DNA of 40,743 bases. It comes from Singulisphaera sp. GP187. Lineage in GTDB: Bacteria > Planctomycetota > Planctomycetia > Gemmatales > Gemmataceae. Location of the stretch: positions 1 to 40,743 of the forward strand of contig CAMBMH010000017.1 in NCBI GenBank assembly GCA_945868575.1, given 5' to 3'. This document shows positions 9,097 to 18,744 of the stretch, piece after piece. Position numbers and translations under genes: made by a program. How positions within the stretch are numbered: position 1 is the stretch's first letter; each line of letters starts with the position of its first letter. The notes under the pieces are model-generated. The model saw nothing but the letters and a program-made list of their open reading frames with translations. It did not search any database and was not told where the DNA came from.

Positions 9097-10371
9097 TTAT
9101 TTCGGACTGGGCTTCAAATATCGGTCAGCATAATCGCAAAAAACTTTCCAGTCTTCCGCGTTCATGGAATGTTTCCCTTTTCTTTTCCAATAGCCAAGCA
9201 GACCGGGAGATAGGTCCCCGACAGGCGGAATCGTAGGGCTTTCCAGCCCGCCCGGGGACAGGAGTCGGTAAGCGGCATCGGCGGCTTTGAGAACCTCAAA
9301 TTGGCCATCGGGGTTGGCCCAGTTATCCTCCAGGGCGTTGGCAAAAAGAATGGGTCTGGGGGCGCAAAGCGCCACAAGACTATTTTGATCAAAAGGGATC
9401 TTTTTAGGGTTTTCGTTAAACGATTTGAAATTGCGACAGAACCAATGGGGGAATCTGTCGTTTATCTGCCTTACGGATTCGCCAACGACTCCACGGCTTG
9501 GAGCCGTGCCACCACAGCCTGCCTGCAGGGGAATCAGAAGCGCGAAGCGATCATCAAATGCGCCCGCGACTATGGCGGTTTTTCCAAGACGCGAGTGGCC
9601 CACCGCCGCCACACGGCTGGCGTCGACTTCGGGACAGGTTTCCAGATGGTCCAGGGCACGCATCATCGCCCACGCCCAAACGCTGATTGTGGCGGTGCCG
9701 CCTCCGTCCTTGTCGGCTCCATTAGGTTTTTGGGCAAAATACAGCTCGTTTGTGCCAGGCTTGTCGGGGGCGACATCCGCGCAATGGAATACAGCGACTG
9801 CGTAACCTCGCTTGATGGTCTGTTCAATGGACCAGTCGGCTGTTTGGCTGCCCCTGCCGACATCGGTTGCTTTGTTCGCTTTTTGACCCACCGCCGAATT
9901 CATCAAATATCCCAAAGGCAAAGCGATTCGCTTGTCATCGAGAACGGCGGAATTGCCGTGGAAGTTGATTCCAAGAAATGCGGGAACTTTACCCACCCGT
10001 TTGTTGGGAATGGCAATCAAGAGGCGAATTCGGGGTGATTCCCATTTTCCCAATGTGAGGTCGACTTCGCGCAAGGTGGCAAGGCCTCCCATGGCCTCCT
10101 TGTCCTCAAAAAGTGTTTTGGATTCCACCGGGACTTTTTCCGGGATCCGCCCATACATGTAGTGTGCAACCAAGCCTCTCAACTCCGCTTTGCGCGTCGG
10201 CCATTGGGATTTTTCGCTGACACGCGAACCATCCATAAAGACAAGAGGATCAGGCAACCCCGCGGTTTCGGGGAGGTGGCCAGGTTTGGGAAAATCAGCG
10301 GATAAAGCAGGCATAGAAAATCCCCAAAGGGGAAGAATGTAAAGGAATTGGCGAAGTGTCATGGTGCGCAT
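9097..10371 (-). CDS. CE15-like glucuronoyl esterase / alpha-beta hydrolase, exported
   Basis: A 424-residue protein with a Sec signal peptide (cleavage likely near residue 25, after ALS-A). It has an alpha/beta-hydrolase fold. G258-H-S260-R-L-G-K264 matches the nucleophile elbow of CE15 glucuronoyl esterases (usually G-C-S-R-x-G-K), with S260 as nucleophile. An LQAGCGGTAPSRG loop follows. H401 in KGKHSMNAEDW is the likely catalytic His, and an acidic residue in ANALEDNW (near 349) may complete the triad. CE15 enzymes cleave ester links between lignin and glucuronic acid of xylan; planctomycete members are often only loosely related, so the substrate is inferred. An alternative start three codons later is equally possible. 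The gene ends at a shared terminator. Confidence 0.8.
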   Translation of the reverse strand: MRTMTLRQFLYILPLWGFSMPALSADFPKPGHLPETAGLPDPLVFMDGSRVSEKSQWPTRKAELRGLVAHYMYGRIPEKVPVESKTLFEDKEAMGGLATLREVDLTLGKWESPRIRLLIAIPNKRVGKVPAFLGINFHGNSAVLDDKRIALPLGYLMNSAVGQKANKATDVGRGSQTADWSIEQTIKRGYAVAVFHCADVAPDKPGTNELYFAQKPNGADKDGGGTATISVWAWAMMRALDHLETCPEVDASRVAAVGHSRLGKTAIVAGAFDDRFALLIPLQAGCGGTAPSRGVVGESVRQINDRFPHWFCRNFKSFNENPKKIPFDQNSLVALCAPRPILFANALEDNWANPDGQFEVLKAADAAYRLLSPGGLESPTIPPVGDLSPGLLGYWKRKGKHSMNAEDWKVFCDYADRYLKPSPK

Positions 10372-10489
10372 CCGGGGTGGGGGGAATGGTTTTGGATAGC
10401 CGCGAGGTATAACCTAGTTCCCGGAGAGACGATCGCCAAAGGAAACCGAATCGGGGGTATTGTGACACCCTGGAGAAACGAATCCTGGA

Positions 10490-10533
10490 AACGAAAACCG
10501 CCCGTCAAAACCTTTATGGGCTGGAACGGGCGG
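10490..10533 (-). terminator. Terminator of the HAD-glyA unit
   Basis: CCGCCCGT (10498-10505) pairs perfectly with ACGGGCGG (10526-10533). On the minus strand the stem is followed by TTTTCGTTT. It lies about 30 nt past the glyA stop. Confidence 0.7.
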
Positions 10534-10563
10534 GGTATGTTTTTCGGCTTAAACGCCATGGAC

Positions 10564-11808
10564 CTAAGCGTGTTCGTGAGGCGTGGGGAAACTCATGCAA
10601 AGCTCGGCAACTGCGCCACGAACCCTGTTGATAATGGCCTGGTCTTCCGGAGCGGCAAGGACCTCGACCATCCAACGAGCCACCTGGCGCATTTCGGTTT
10701 CCTTCATTCCCCGTGTGGTGAGGGCGGGACTTCCAACCCGGATTCCCGAAGGATCCAAGGGGGGGCGCTTGTCGAAGGGGATGCCGTTGCGGTTGACGGT
10801 GATGCCCGCGGCATCAAGGGCGCGTTCCGCCTGGCGACCGGCAAGGCCACGCGCGTTGACATCGACAAGTATCAGGTGGTTGTCGGTTCCGCCCGATACT
10901 AGGGTATGGCCCGCGGAGAGGAACTCGTGGGCGAGGGTCCGCGCATTTGCCACCGTTTGTGCTGCATAAGCCGCAAAGCTCGGGTCAAGGGCTTCCTTGA
11001 AAGCGATTGCCTTGGCGGCAACCACATGCATCAAGGGACCGCCCTGAAGTCCGGGGAACACAGCCTGATTGATCTTGGGCCCCCACTCCTTCTTGGCAAG
11101 GATGAAGCCGGCCCTTGGACCACGGAGGGTTTTGTGGCTGGTTGAGCCGACAAAATCCGCAAAAGGGACCGGGCTGGGGTGCTGTTGGCCTGCCACAAGT
11201 CCGGCAATGTGGGCCATATCCACAAAAAGGAGTGCCCCGTTATCCCGGCAGATTTCCGCAAACCTCGCGAAATCGATAATGCGGGAATAAGCACTAGCCC
11301 CAGCCACAACCATTTTGGGTTTGTGTTCCTTGCACAAAGCCGCAACCTGATCGTAATCGATCAGACCATCGGACTCTTTCACACCATAATGGTGCACTTT
11401 GTAAAGCTTGCCCGAGAAATTGAGGTGCATCCCATGGGTCAGGTGTCCGCCATGGGCAAGGCTCATCGCAACGATGGTGTCGCCGGGCTGAAGCGACGCA
11501 AAATAAATTGCCATGTTGGCGGAAGCGCCGGAGTGTGGTTGGACATTGGCAAACTCGGCGCCAAAGAGTTTCATAGCGCGTTCAATGGCGAGCTTTTCTG
11601 CATCGTCCACCGCTTCGCAACCGCCGTAGTAACGCTTGCCTGGATAGCCTTCGGCGTATTTGTTGGTGAGGACCGAGCCTTGGGCCGCAAGAATGGCCGA
11701 AGATGCGTAGTTTTCCGAGGCGATCATCTCCAGGCCGGTTTGCTGGCGCTTCCGCTCGTGCTGAATGGCATCCCAGATTGCAGGATCAACAGATTCGATA
11801 GGATTCAT
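10564..11808 (-). CDS. glyA: Serine hydroxymethyltransferase
   Basis: A 414-residue PLP enzyme, the usual family length. It interconverts serine and glycine, passing the one-carbon unit to tetrahydrofolate, in the cytoplasm. Visible motifs: MIASENYAS (residues 28-36), the [15 protein letters not shown] substrate loop, [20 protein letters not shown], and the PLP-binding lysine K226 in [12 protein letters not shown]. The ATG at 11808 has GAGG 10 nt upstream; a TTG two codons earlier is less likely. The HAD phosphatase gene ends only 37 nt upstream, so the two are probably in one transcript. Nothing looks unusual. Confidence 0.97.
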   Translation of the reverse strand: MNPIESVDPAIWDAIQHERKRQQTGLEMIASENYASSAILAAQGSVLTNKYAEGYPGKRYYGGCEAVDDAEKLAIERAMKLFGAEFANVQPHSGASANMAIYFASLQPGDTIVAMSLAHGGHLTHGMHLNFSGKLYKVHHYGVKESDGLIDYDQVAALCKEHKPKMVVAGASAYSRIIDFARFAEICRDNGALLFVDMAHIAGLVAGQQHPSPVPFADFVGSTSHKTLRGPRAGFILAKKEWGPKINQAVFPGLQGGPLMHVVAAKAIAFKEALDPSFAAYAAQTVANARTLAHEFLSAGHTLVSGGTDNHLILVDVNARGLAGRQAERALDAAGITVNRNGIPFDKRPPLDPSGIRVGSPALTTRGMKETEMRQVARWMVEVLAAPEDQAIINRVRGAVAELCMSFPTPHEHA

Positions 11809-11845
11809 TTTCAATCAGCCTCAATTAGTACCAATACCCTGAGTT

Positions 11846-12466
11846 TCACCAACCCAAGACGGCCAACTCGCCCAACAAATCGGTGTGGGGCTGATAGCAT
11901 ACAGCATTCCACCCCCGGTCGCGGGCCCCCTCACAATTCGCGGGAAGGTCGTCAACCAACAGGATTTTCGACGGATCTCCCCCCGAATCTTTACATAGTT
12001 GATCATACAAACCCGGCTCCGGTTTGCGGTATCCCAGCTCATAGGAGAGTGCAAGACGATCGAACCAGCGCAACCATTCGGGATGATGCTTTTTGATATG
12101 CTCAATGTGAAGCGGAGTTGTGTTGCTAAGAAGCCATATCTTTGGTCGTCCCGGATTCAAGTGAATCTTGTCCAGAATGGCATGGGTTTTTGGATTGGGT
12201 TCAAAAATATCGCTGAAAGCGTGATCAAATTCCTCATCGGCAAGGTTCAGTCCAAATGGGGCTTTTACCTGGGACCGAAAATGCTCTTTATCGAGTTGCC
12301 CCCGCTCAAAGGAATGGTCAAGTGGGCTACCAAAACAGTGGGACTGGAGAGCCTTTATGGTGATTTCGCAATCAGGCATCGGGCCAAATTTGGCCAATTG
12401 CCGTGCGGCTTTTTCGTGCGAAAACCATGCGACCACATTTCCCAGATCAAACACCAGTGTTTTCAC
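11846..12466 (-). CDS. HAD family phosphatase, YihX-like
   Basis: A 206-residue HAD hydrolase. Motif I is FDLGNVV with D7 as nucleophile; the usual second Asp is Gly, as in YihX-type enzymes. Motif II is LLSNTT, motif III lies in GYRKPEPGLY, and motif IV is LLVDDLPANC. The HPEWLRWFDRLALSYELGYRKPE stretch resembles E. coli YihX, an alpha-glucose-1-phosphate phosphatase, so sugar phosphate is a plausible substrate, but this is inference. The start is a GTG at 12466 with AGGT about 8 nt upstream. It lies just upstream of glyA in the same direction. Confidence 0.87.
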   Translation of the reverse strand: MKTLVFDLGNVVAWFSHEKAARQLAKFGPMPDCEITIKALQSHCFGSPLDHSFERGQLDKEHFRSQVKAPFGLNLADEEFDHAFSDIFEPNPKTHAILDKIHLNPGRPKIWLLSNTTPLHIEHIKKHHPEWLRWFDRLALSYELGYRKPEPGLYDQLCKDSGGDPSKILLVDDLPANCEGARDRGWNAVCYQPHTDLLGELAVLGW

Positions 12467-12656
12467 GGATCTTACCTGTCCACAAATATTGGAGATTTCA
12501 TTGGGCCGGAATCCTGGTCCGCAACCAATGTCTTTATCTAATTATCCCAAACACATTAGTAGGGGCGAACCTGTTTCGGTGACCAAGGTTAATTTGTCAA
12601 TAAGGCCCAATTGTCAACAAGTAAACGAGATTTTCGACCCAGACTTTGCAGGCCCC

Positions 12657-14090
12657 TTAGTCAAGGATCTTGGTCGCCACCTGTCCCGCAACATCGGTCA
12701 GACGGAAATCGCGCCCGGCGTAGCGATAGGTAAGCCTTTCGTGATCGATTCCAAGGATGTGCATGATTGTGGCATGAAGGTCGTGGACATGCATCTTGTC
12801 CTCGACGGCGAAATAGCCATAGTCGTCGGTGGCGCCGTAGGCAAATCCCTTTTTGACACCGCCCCCCGCCATCCACATGGTGAATCCGTGAGGATTGTGG
12901 TCGCGTCCATCCGCCGCCTCCGCGGTTGGGGTCCGCCCAAATTCCCCGCCCCAAAGCACAAGTGTGTCATCCAGCATCCCCCGAGCTTTCAGATCGCGAA
13001 GAAACCCCGCGATCGGCTTGTCGACCTCCGCGGCATTTTTGGTGTGACCCTGATAGAGGTTTGAGTGCTGATCCCATTGAACTTCACTGTCGCTGTGGGT
13101 GACCTGCACGAATCGGACGCCCCGTTCGAGAAAGCGCCGGGCCATAAGACATTGTCGACCGAAATTTTCGGTAATCGGGTCATCTATTCCATAAAGGCTT
13201 TTGGTCGGTGCACTCTCACCCGAAAGATCCTGGGCATCGGGCATTTGTCCTTGCATGCGAAATGCAAGTTCAAAAGAATCCAGTCTGCCTTCGAGAGCCT
13301 GGTTGGAGCCGGCGACGGACAAATGTTCCTTGTTCATTGCACTAATCAGGTCGATCTGTTTCCTTTGGGTGGCCGTATCGATCCTTGGGTTGCGGATGTG
13401 TTTGACCACCGCTTTTGAGGCTGGTTGGCTTGCGTTGCCTATCGGAGTTCCCTGGCAATATGCGGGCAAAAACGCGGAACCCCAGTTGTTCACCCCGCCA
13501 TGGGCCAGAGTGGGGCAAATGGTCACAAATGCGGGAAGGTTCTGATTCTCGGTGCCCAGTCCATAGGCCACCCATGAGCCCATGCTGGGGCGGACGAATT
13601 GGTCGCTTCCTGTGTGCAATTTAAGAAGGGCTCCACCATGGGCCGGATTCGTGCCGTGGACGGATCGCAGGATACAAAGATCGTCCACCATTTTTGCGAC
13701 ATGGGGAAACAAGTCGCTTACAGGAAGTCCACTTTGCCCATGGCGTTTGAATTTCCAGGGTGATTTGAGCAGGTTGCCTGCTTTGGCAAAAAGCACTTTT
13801 GGCAAAGCAAAAGGGGGCTGTTTTCCATTGTCCCTATCCAATAGGGGCTTTGGGTCGAAGGTGTCCACATGGGAAGGCCCACCCTTCATATAGAGGAAAA
13901 CAATCCGCTTGGCTCTGGCGGGAAAATGGGGCGTTATCGGATCAAGCGGATTCTTTGGCCCGGCAGCGGTGCCTGAATTGTTTGCCAACGCCTTTTCGGA
14001 CAGAATCGCGCCAAAAGCCAGATGGCCAAAACCCAAGGCGGATTTTTTAAGCAGGTCCCGGCGGGTTCCCGGAAGCGATATAAGAGACAT
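12657..14090 (-). CDS. DUF1501 family exported protein (partner of DUF1549/DUF1553 gene)
   Basis: A 477-residue protein with a Tat-type leader (TRRDLLKKSALGFG). It shows the DUF1501 core: FLYMKGGPSHVDTFDPKP, then GGEFGRTP with GRDHNPHGFTMWMAGGG, and a C-terminal HDLHATIMHILGID segment. DUF1501 is related to the alkaline phosphatase/sulfatase superfamily; the conserved His/Asp residues could bind metal, but no substrate is known. The ATG at 14090 comes 2 nt after the upstream stop, with AGGTGA directly before it, so translation is tightly coupled to the DUF1549/DUF1553 gene. A longer frame from 14150 would overlap that gene. Confidence 0.9.
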   Translation of the reverse strand: MSLISLPGTRRDLLKKSALGFGHLAFGAILSEKALANNSGTAAGPKNPLDPITPHFPARAKRIVFLYMKGGPSHVDTFDPKPLLDRDNGKQPPFALPKVLFAKAGNLLKSPWKFKRHGQSGLPVSDLFPHVAKMVDDLCILRSVHGTNPAHGGALLKLHTGSDQFVRPSMGSWVAYGLGTENQNLPAFVTICPTLAHGGVNNWGSAFLPAYCQGTPIGNASQPASKAVVKHIRNPRIDTATQRKQIDLISAMNKEHLSVAGSNQALEGRLDSFELAFRMQGQMPDAQDLSGESAPTKSLYGIDDPITENFGRQCLMARRFLERGVRFVQVTHSDSEVQWDQHSNLYQGHTKNAAEVDKPIAGFLRDLKARGMLDDTLVLWGGEFGRTPTAEAADGRDHNPHGFTMWMAGGGVKKGFAYGATDDYGYFAVEDKMHVHDLHATIMHILGIDHERLTYRYAGRDFRLTDVAGQVATKILD

Positions 14091-14092
14091 AT

Positions 14093-16942
14093 TCACCTCA
14101 GGTAAAGGAATTCGTTGCTGGCAAGAATGCTTTGGCAAACCAAAGCCCAAGCCCGGTTGGCATCCCCGGGCAAGGTTTTTGGACTGTTGCCTGGGGGAGC
14201 AGGGTGCGTCTGTTCGGCAACATACGCAAGGACCCGGTCTGTCTCCGCTTTTGTGGGGAGGCGTCCAAAGGCCTGATTATAAGCCTTTGCAAGGCGTGTC
14301 CGGTCATCTTCTGGTTGGCTCAAAAGGGTCGCCGCCCAGATATTTGCCGAATCCATGATCAGTTCCGAGTTCATCATCAAAAGGGCCTGAGGCGCGACAA
14401 CCGTCGAGTTGCGACTTCCCGTGGGCATCGTCGGGTCGGGAAAATCAAATTGCTCAAAAAGAGTATAAAGGTTGTTGCGCACCACAGGCAAATAGATGGC
14501 CCGTCTCAGGCTGTCGTATTTGGTGTGGTCGATGGAGGTGTGGTCAAACACAAATTGCCTGTTGCGAAGGGGGATCGATTTGCCTCCAACGGAATTGTCG
14601 AGTCGTCCAGTAACGGCAAGGATCGCGTCGCGAACTTCCTCCGCCTCCAGTCTTTGGAGGTTGAACTTCCACAAAAGACTATTCTCCGGATCCACTAATT
14701 GGGCTTTTTCGTCCAAAGGGCTGCTGGATGCCATCTGATAGGTGTTCGAAGTCATAATCAATCGGTGTAGGTCCTTGATGGACCAGCCCGATTCCATGAA
14801 GTTTTTGGCGAGCCAATCGAGGAGTTCAGGATGGGTGGGCTGGTCTCCAAGGCGCCCGAAATTTTCGGTTGATTTCACGATCCCCGAGCCGAAATGCCAT
14901 CGCCAGACCCGGTTGACAAAAACCCGGGCCGTAAGGGGGTTTTGCGTGCTTGCAAGCCATTGTGCCATCTCCCCCCGGCCACTTTGGTTATTTCGAAAAA
15001 CAGGCGCCGCTGTGGAGGTCCACATCACTTCCGGGATATTTCGTGGAACCGCTTTGCCCAGGTTCCTGTGATTCCCACGGATTGGAATCGGGATTTCCTT
15101 CTGGATTTTGCCTTCAGCGACCCCCATGGCGCCTGCCGCGTCGGGGGCGTTGCTTTCCAGGATCCTGGCCTCCTCGGAGAGTCGATAATATTCCGCCAGC
15201 GATTTGTCATCGAAAGCGAATTCCGGTTTTGGGGGGATGGTCAAAAATCCTGAGGTGTCGTTAAGCTTGTTGCGTGCCAATTCCAGTTTCGCATCCCCAA
15301 GGACTTCGGTTTTTCCTTTGGTTTTTTTTGATTCGGCGATGGCCGATTCCATTTCCTGAAAAAGATCCTTGTAATATTTTTCAATTCCGGAAATGTCCCC
15401 GGCCGCAGCCATTTTATGCCATGGGGCAAAGAACGGATCGTCGGGATGGTGATCCAGATATTTCCGGCAATGATGCAGGACGCGGGGGTGAAGTGATTGG
15501 ACTTTTGCGATTTCTTCGATCTGGCCAAGGGAGGCGTTTGAATCAAATTGGGCGGCGGCTTTAAGGTATTCAACGCCTTTGGACCGGGCATCCGCCCGTA
15601 GTTTTGCGGTCAGATTGCTGCGGAAGGTTGAGGCGGCAGCTTTTTTGTCGGCGATTGCTTTTTCGACAGCCTTGAGCTTTTCCAGTTCTGCGGCATCGGC
15701 GAAGGTATATTCGTTCCAGTGTTTGATTGCGCCATAATTTGTATCGCCAAAGGTTTTTGTCCCTTTGAGTATCGCGGCCATGCCGTAATAGTCGGATAAT
15801 TTCACCGGATCGAACTTGTGATCGTGGCACCGGGCACAACCAAGGGTCATTCCGAGAAATGCTTTGCCAATAGTGTCGATCTGCTCGTCAATGGTGTCCA
15901 TATCGAGCTTTTCACGGTCAGGTTCCGCCAGGACTTTCGCGCCCAAAACAAGGAAACCGGTTGCGGTGCGCGTTTCCTGATTGGCGCCCGGAAGGATGTC
16001 CCCCGCGATCTGTTCCATAACAAACTGGTCAAAGGGTTTGTCCTTGTTGAAGGAGTCCACCACATAATCCCTGTAACGCCAGGCATTTCCCAAGGCCAGG
16101 TTTTCATCAAGCCCGTTGGAATCCGCGTATCTGGCCACATCAAGCCAGTGTCTACCCCAGCGAATACCGTACGAGGGGGATTTTAAAAGGCGTTCAATGA
16201 GTTTGTTGGTCGCATCCGGGGCCTTGTCCGAAAGGTACTCATCGATTTCCACAGGCTTGGGCGGAAGTCCCGTAAGATCATAGGTCATCCGCCGAATGAG
16301 GGTTCGTTTGTCCGCGGCTGGGGCAGGTTGGATTCCCTTGGATACCAGCTTTTCAAGGACAAAAGCATCAATCGGATTTTTTACCCAATCAGCTTTTTGG
16401 GGTTTGGGAGCAGGTTGATTCATCAAAGGCTTGAACGACCAAAACTTGCGCCCATCCTCGACACTCATCCCATTGGGAGCCGGGGCCGCTCCCGTGGTGA
16501 GGGGTTTGCGCGGGTCCGGAGCGCCGAGTTTGACCCATTTGACGAGACTATCGATCTCCGATGGGGAAAGCTTGTTTTTTGGGGGCATTTGCAAGTCGCG
16601 GTTTTGGTACCGGACCGCCTCGACCAATCGGCTTTTGTCCGGATCGCCTGCAACCAATGTGGGACCGGAGTCCCCGCCCTTGGAAAGTCCCTCCCGCGTT
16701 TCCAGGACAAGTCCCCCATTAGGTTCCTTGGTCGAGTGGCATTCATAACAGTGCTTGATCAAAAGGGGGCGGATTTCTTTTTCAAAAAGTTCCGTTCCCG
16801 GATCCCCTGTAGCTTTTGCCTTGAGATCTGTAACGGATAAGCAAAATAACCCAATAACCCAAAAGATCCGAATCCCAAAGCTTTGCGCGGATTCCCTTCC
16901 TGGGCGCAAAACCGTAAAAGCCCCGAAAAATGCTGAGAGCAT
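14093..16942 (-). CDS. PSCyt1-DUF1549-DUF1553 (PSCyt2/PSD1) haem-binding exported protein
   Basis: About 949 residues. A hydrophobic leader (RIFWVIGLFCLSV) precedes a PSCyt1 domain with C65-x-x-C68-H69 (HCYECHS), followed by Q-M-P-P. A DUF1549 domain starts near IDAFVLEKL and includes TYDLTGLPP. A second haem-type motif, GCARCHDHKFDP, lies near residue 367. A central helical linker precedes the DUF1553 domain (NPLTARVFVNRVWRWHFGSG through the NFGRLGDQPTHPELLDWLA block). The pair with DUF1501 downstream is the standard planctomycete arrangement; the biochemical role is unknown. The start is uncertain: ATG 16942 is used here; GTG 16987 (AAAGGGGAA just upstream) and ATG 17032 are alternatives. 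All share the same body. Confidence 0.88.
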   Translation of the reverse strand: MLSAFFGAFTVLRPGRESAQSFGIRIFWVIGLFCLSVTDLKAKATGDPGTELFEKEIRPLLIKHCYECHSTKEPNGGLVLETREGLSKGGDSGPTLVAGDPDKSRLVEAVRYQNRDLQMPPKNKLSPSEIDSLVKWVKLGAPDPRKPLTTGAAPAPNGMSVEDGRKFWSFKPLMNQPAPKPQKADWVKNPIDAFVLEKLVSKGIQPAPAADKRTLIRRMTYDLTGLPPKPVEIDEYLSDKAPDATNKLIERLLKSPSYGIRWGRHWLDVARYADSNGLDENLALGNAWRYRDYVVDSFNKDKPFDQFVMEQIAGDILPGANQETRTATGFLVLGAKVLAEPDREKLDMDTIDEQIDTIGKAFLGMTLGCARCHDHKFDPVKLSDYYGMAAILKGTKTFGDTNYGAIKHWNEYTFADAAELEKLKAVEKAIADKKAAASTFRSNLTAKLRADARSKGVEYLKAAAQFDSNASLGQIEEIAKVQSLHPRVLHHCRKYLDHHPDDPFFAPWHKMAAAGDISGIEKYYKDLFQEMESAIAESKKTKGKTEVLGDAKLELARNKLNDTSGFLTIPPKPEFAFDDKSLAEYYRLSEEARILESNAPDAAGAMGVAEGKIQKEIPIPIRGNHRNLGKAVPRNIPEVMWTSTAAPVFRNNQSGRGEMAQWLASTQNPLTARVFVNRVWRWHFGSGIVKSTENFGRLGDQPTHPELLDWLAKNFMESGWSIKDLHRLIMTSNTYQMASSSPLDEKAQLVDPENSLLWKFNLQRLEAEEVRDAILAVTGRLDNSVGGKSIPLRNRQFVFDHTSIDHTKYDSLRRAIYLPVVRNNLYTLFEQFDFPDPTMPTGSRNSTVVAPQALLMMNSELIMDSANIWAATLLSQPEDDRTRLAKAYNQAFGRLPTKAETDRVLAYVAEQTHPAPPGNSPKTLPGDANRAWALVCQSILASNEFLYLR

Positions 16943-17113
16943 ACTTGTAGCCAAAGCCGAAGGAACTGTTCGCGAAAGGATTGGCACAACATTCCCCTTT
17001 GGTTCAATATTGGGCGGGCCTTGGTGCCTCATGGGAAAGGCGCTGTTCTGGGTTTGTCCAACAGGCGGGAGCCGATTGCGGGTGGCGGGTATTGATCCCC
17101 GGGCACAAATTTC

Positions 17114-17142
17114 ATGATACCATAACACTCAATTGAAAAGAA
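17114..17142 (-). promoter_or_regulatory. Candidate promoter of the DUF1549/DUF1553-DUF1501 pair
   Basis: On the minus strand TTCTTT (17137-17142) and TATCAT (17114-17119) are 17 nt apart, a reasonable sigma-70-like arrangement with a weak -35. It lies inside the roughly 320-nt stretch (16943-17265) between this operon and the DUF1501 gene to the right; I see nothing else in that stretch. This suggests the left pair can be transcribed separately from the propeller-DUF1501 pair. Confidence 0.35.
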
Positions 17143-17265
17143 GTCGTAACTCGCTTTCCATCCGACAATTACAATCGAAGTCGAGGCAGGGGCCAAAAGA
17201 CCTAAAGTCGAGTCTAAGCACATAGCTTTGGGGCAAAAAAGGCTTCTGCCACAAAGTGCTAGGTT

Positions 17266-18648
17266 TTACAAAATTGCGCGGATTACTTTGCCACGGCTGA
17301 TGGGGATGGGGCGGTCAAAGGAATCGCGGATTTCTGTCTCGGGCGAGTACCCCAGACAATGAAAAATGGTTGCGATCAAATCCGCAGCCTCAACCTTGCC
17401 ATCAATAGGCAATGCCGCGGATTTGTCTGATGTCCCGTGGACGACTCCGCCCCGGATCCCTCCTCCCGCCAAAGCCAGCGAGAAACAACTTCCCCAGTGG
17501 TCACGCCCGCCATCCTTGTTAAACCGTGGGGTCCGGCCAAATTCGCCGAACCAGACCAATAGCGTTTCGTCCAGAAGCCCGCGAATTTCCAGGTCCTCAA
17601 TCAGGGCGGAAAAGGCCTGATCCATAATGGGCATCAGAAGGTTTTTGATCGATTCATTGTGCTTGGCATGCGTGTCCCAACCGCCGCCATTGGGCTGATC
17701 CTTGATCCTGGTCCAGTTTACCTGGACAAGTCCAACTCCCGATTCAACAAGCCTGCGGGCCAAAAGACACGACTGCGCGAAGCGACTGCTTCCGTAGCGC
17801 TCGCGGACATTCGAAGGTTCGCTTTCCAGTTCGAACGCCCGACGGGCGTTTGCCGAATAAAGGAGTTCCGAAGCCTTTTGGGCATGTTGGGAAAAGGAAT
17901 CGGTCCCGCCTGCACGCCTGATGGTGTCGTAATGGTGATTCACCTGGTCCAAAAGGGACCGGCGGTCGCTAAAGCGAAGTGGGGAAACCTCGCCGGGCAA
18001 GCTTAGTGCAGGCAACCGGAATGATGGATCCGAAGGATCACAATGGATCAGCCAAGGATTATGCCGGGTTCCCAGGAGCCCCGCGTCCTGACCCGGCCAG
18101 GGGAAGTTTCCATCGTTCCAGATATGTTCGGGCAAAGTAATGGCTGAGGGGAGGCCGCCCGTTTCGGGGCGAAGCGCCCGCATCAGGGCCCCCATCGACG
18201 GATAGTTGTTGGGAGCTTTTGGCGCTGAACTTTCCTGGCTGAGCGGAATGTGCGGAAAGCCCGTCAACATCTGATAGCCACTGGAACTGTGGGCGTTGTC
18301 GTTGGTGGAAAAGGCCCGCAGGATGGCCAACTTGTCGGTGAGTTGGGAGGTCCGGGGCATCAATTCGCCCACCCGAAATCCCGGGGTTCGTGTCGCGATC
18401 GTGCCAAATTGCCCCCGGATTTCCGGTGGGGCATTGGGCTTTGGATCCCAGGTTTCGTGTTGAGGCGGTCCACCCATCAGTCCGAAAATAATGACCGATT
18501 TGGCTTTGGCTGGCCGATCCGTGGCACGGGCCCGATTGGCCAGCAAACCCGAGAGGGTAAGACCTCCCAGTCCGATTCCACCCACACCCATCCACACACG
18601 ACGGGACATGCCTTTGGCGGAGGCACCTTCATCGAGAATACGAAACAT
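17266..18648 (-). CDS. DUF1501 family exported protein (downstream of propeller gene)
   Basis: A 460-residue DUF1501 protein. The leader (MSRRVWMGVGGIGLGGLTL after a short N-terminal extension) has a twin Arg. The core motifs are SVIIFGLMGGPPQHETWDPKP, a VGLVQVNW segment and WFGEFGRTPRFNKDGGRDHWG, followed by ATIFHCLGY. The usual PSCyt/PSD partner is not directly upstream; instead a PQQ-type propeller gene lies 96 nt upstream on the same strand. The ATG at 18648 gives a normal leader; an earlier start at 18717 adds 23 residues of no similarity. Function unknown; a periplasmic phosphatase/sulfatase-like fold is inferred from the family. Confidence 0.88.
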   Translation of the reverse strand: MFRILDEGASAKGMSRRVWMGVGGIGLGGLTLSGLLANRARATDRPAKAKSVIIFGLMGGPPQHETWDPKPNAPPEIRGQFGTIATRTPGFRVGELMPRTSQLTDKLAILRAFSTNDNAHSSSGYQMLTGFPHIPLSQESSAPKAPNNYPSMGALMRALRPETGGLPSAITLPEHIWNDGNFPWPGQDAGLLGTRHNPWLIHCDPSDPSFRLPALSLPGEVSPLRFSDRRSLLDQVNHHYDTIRRAGGTDSFSQHAQKASELLYSANARRAFELESEPSNVRERYGSSRFAQSCLLARRLVESGVGLVQVNWTRIKDQPNGGGWDTHAKHNESIKNLLMPIMDQAFSALIEDLEIRGLLDETLLVWFGEFGRTPRFNKDGGRDHWGSCFSLALAGGGIRGGVVHGTSDKSAALPIDGKVEAADLIATIFHCLGYSPETEIRDSFDRPIPISRGKVIRAIL

Positions 18649-18744
18649 GGGATGGGACCTTGGGGGAGGGAGATCCGGCAGAACTATTATCGTAATCGAC
18701 TTTGGGGCGCCACGCAATCAGTTTTCTGGCCCCAGGCAGGGATC

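Noticed and set aside
11179-13064. Open frames on the plus strand across glyA, the HAD gene and the DUF1501 gene
   Set aside because: They lie opposite conserved genes and their translations resemble nothing.
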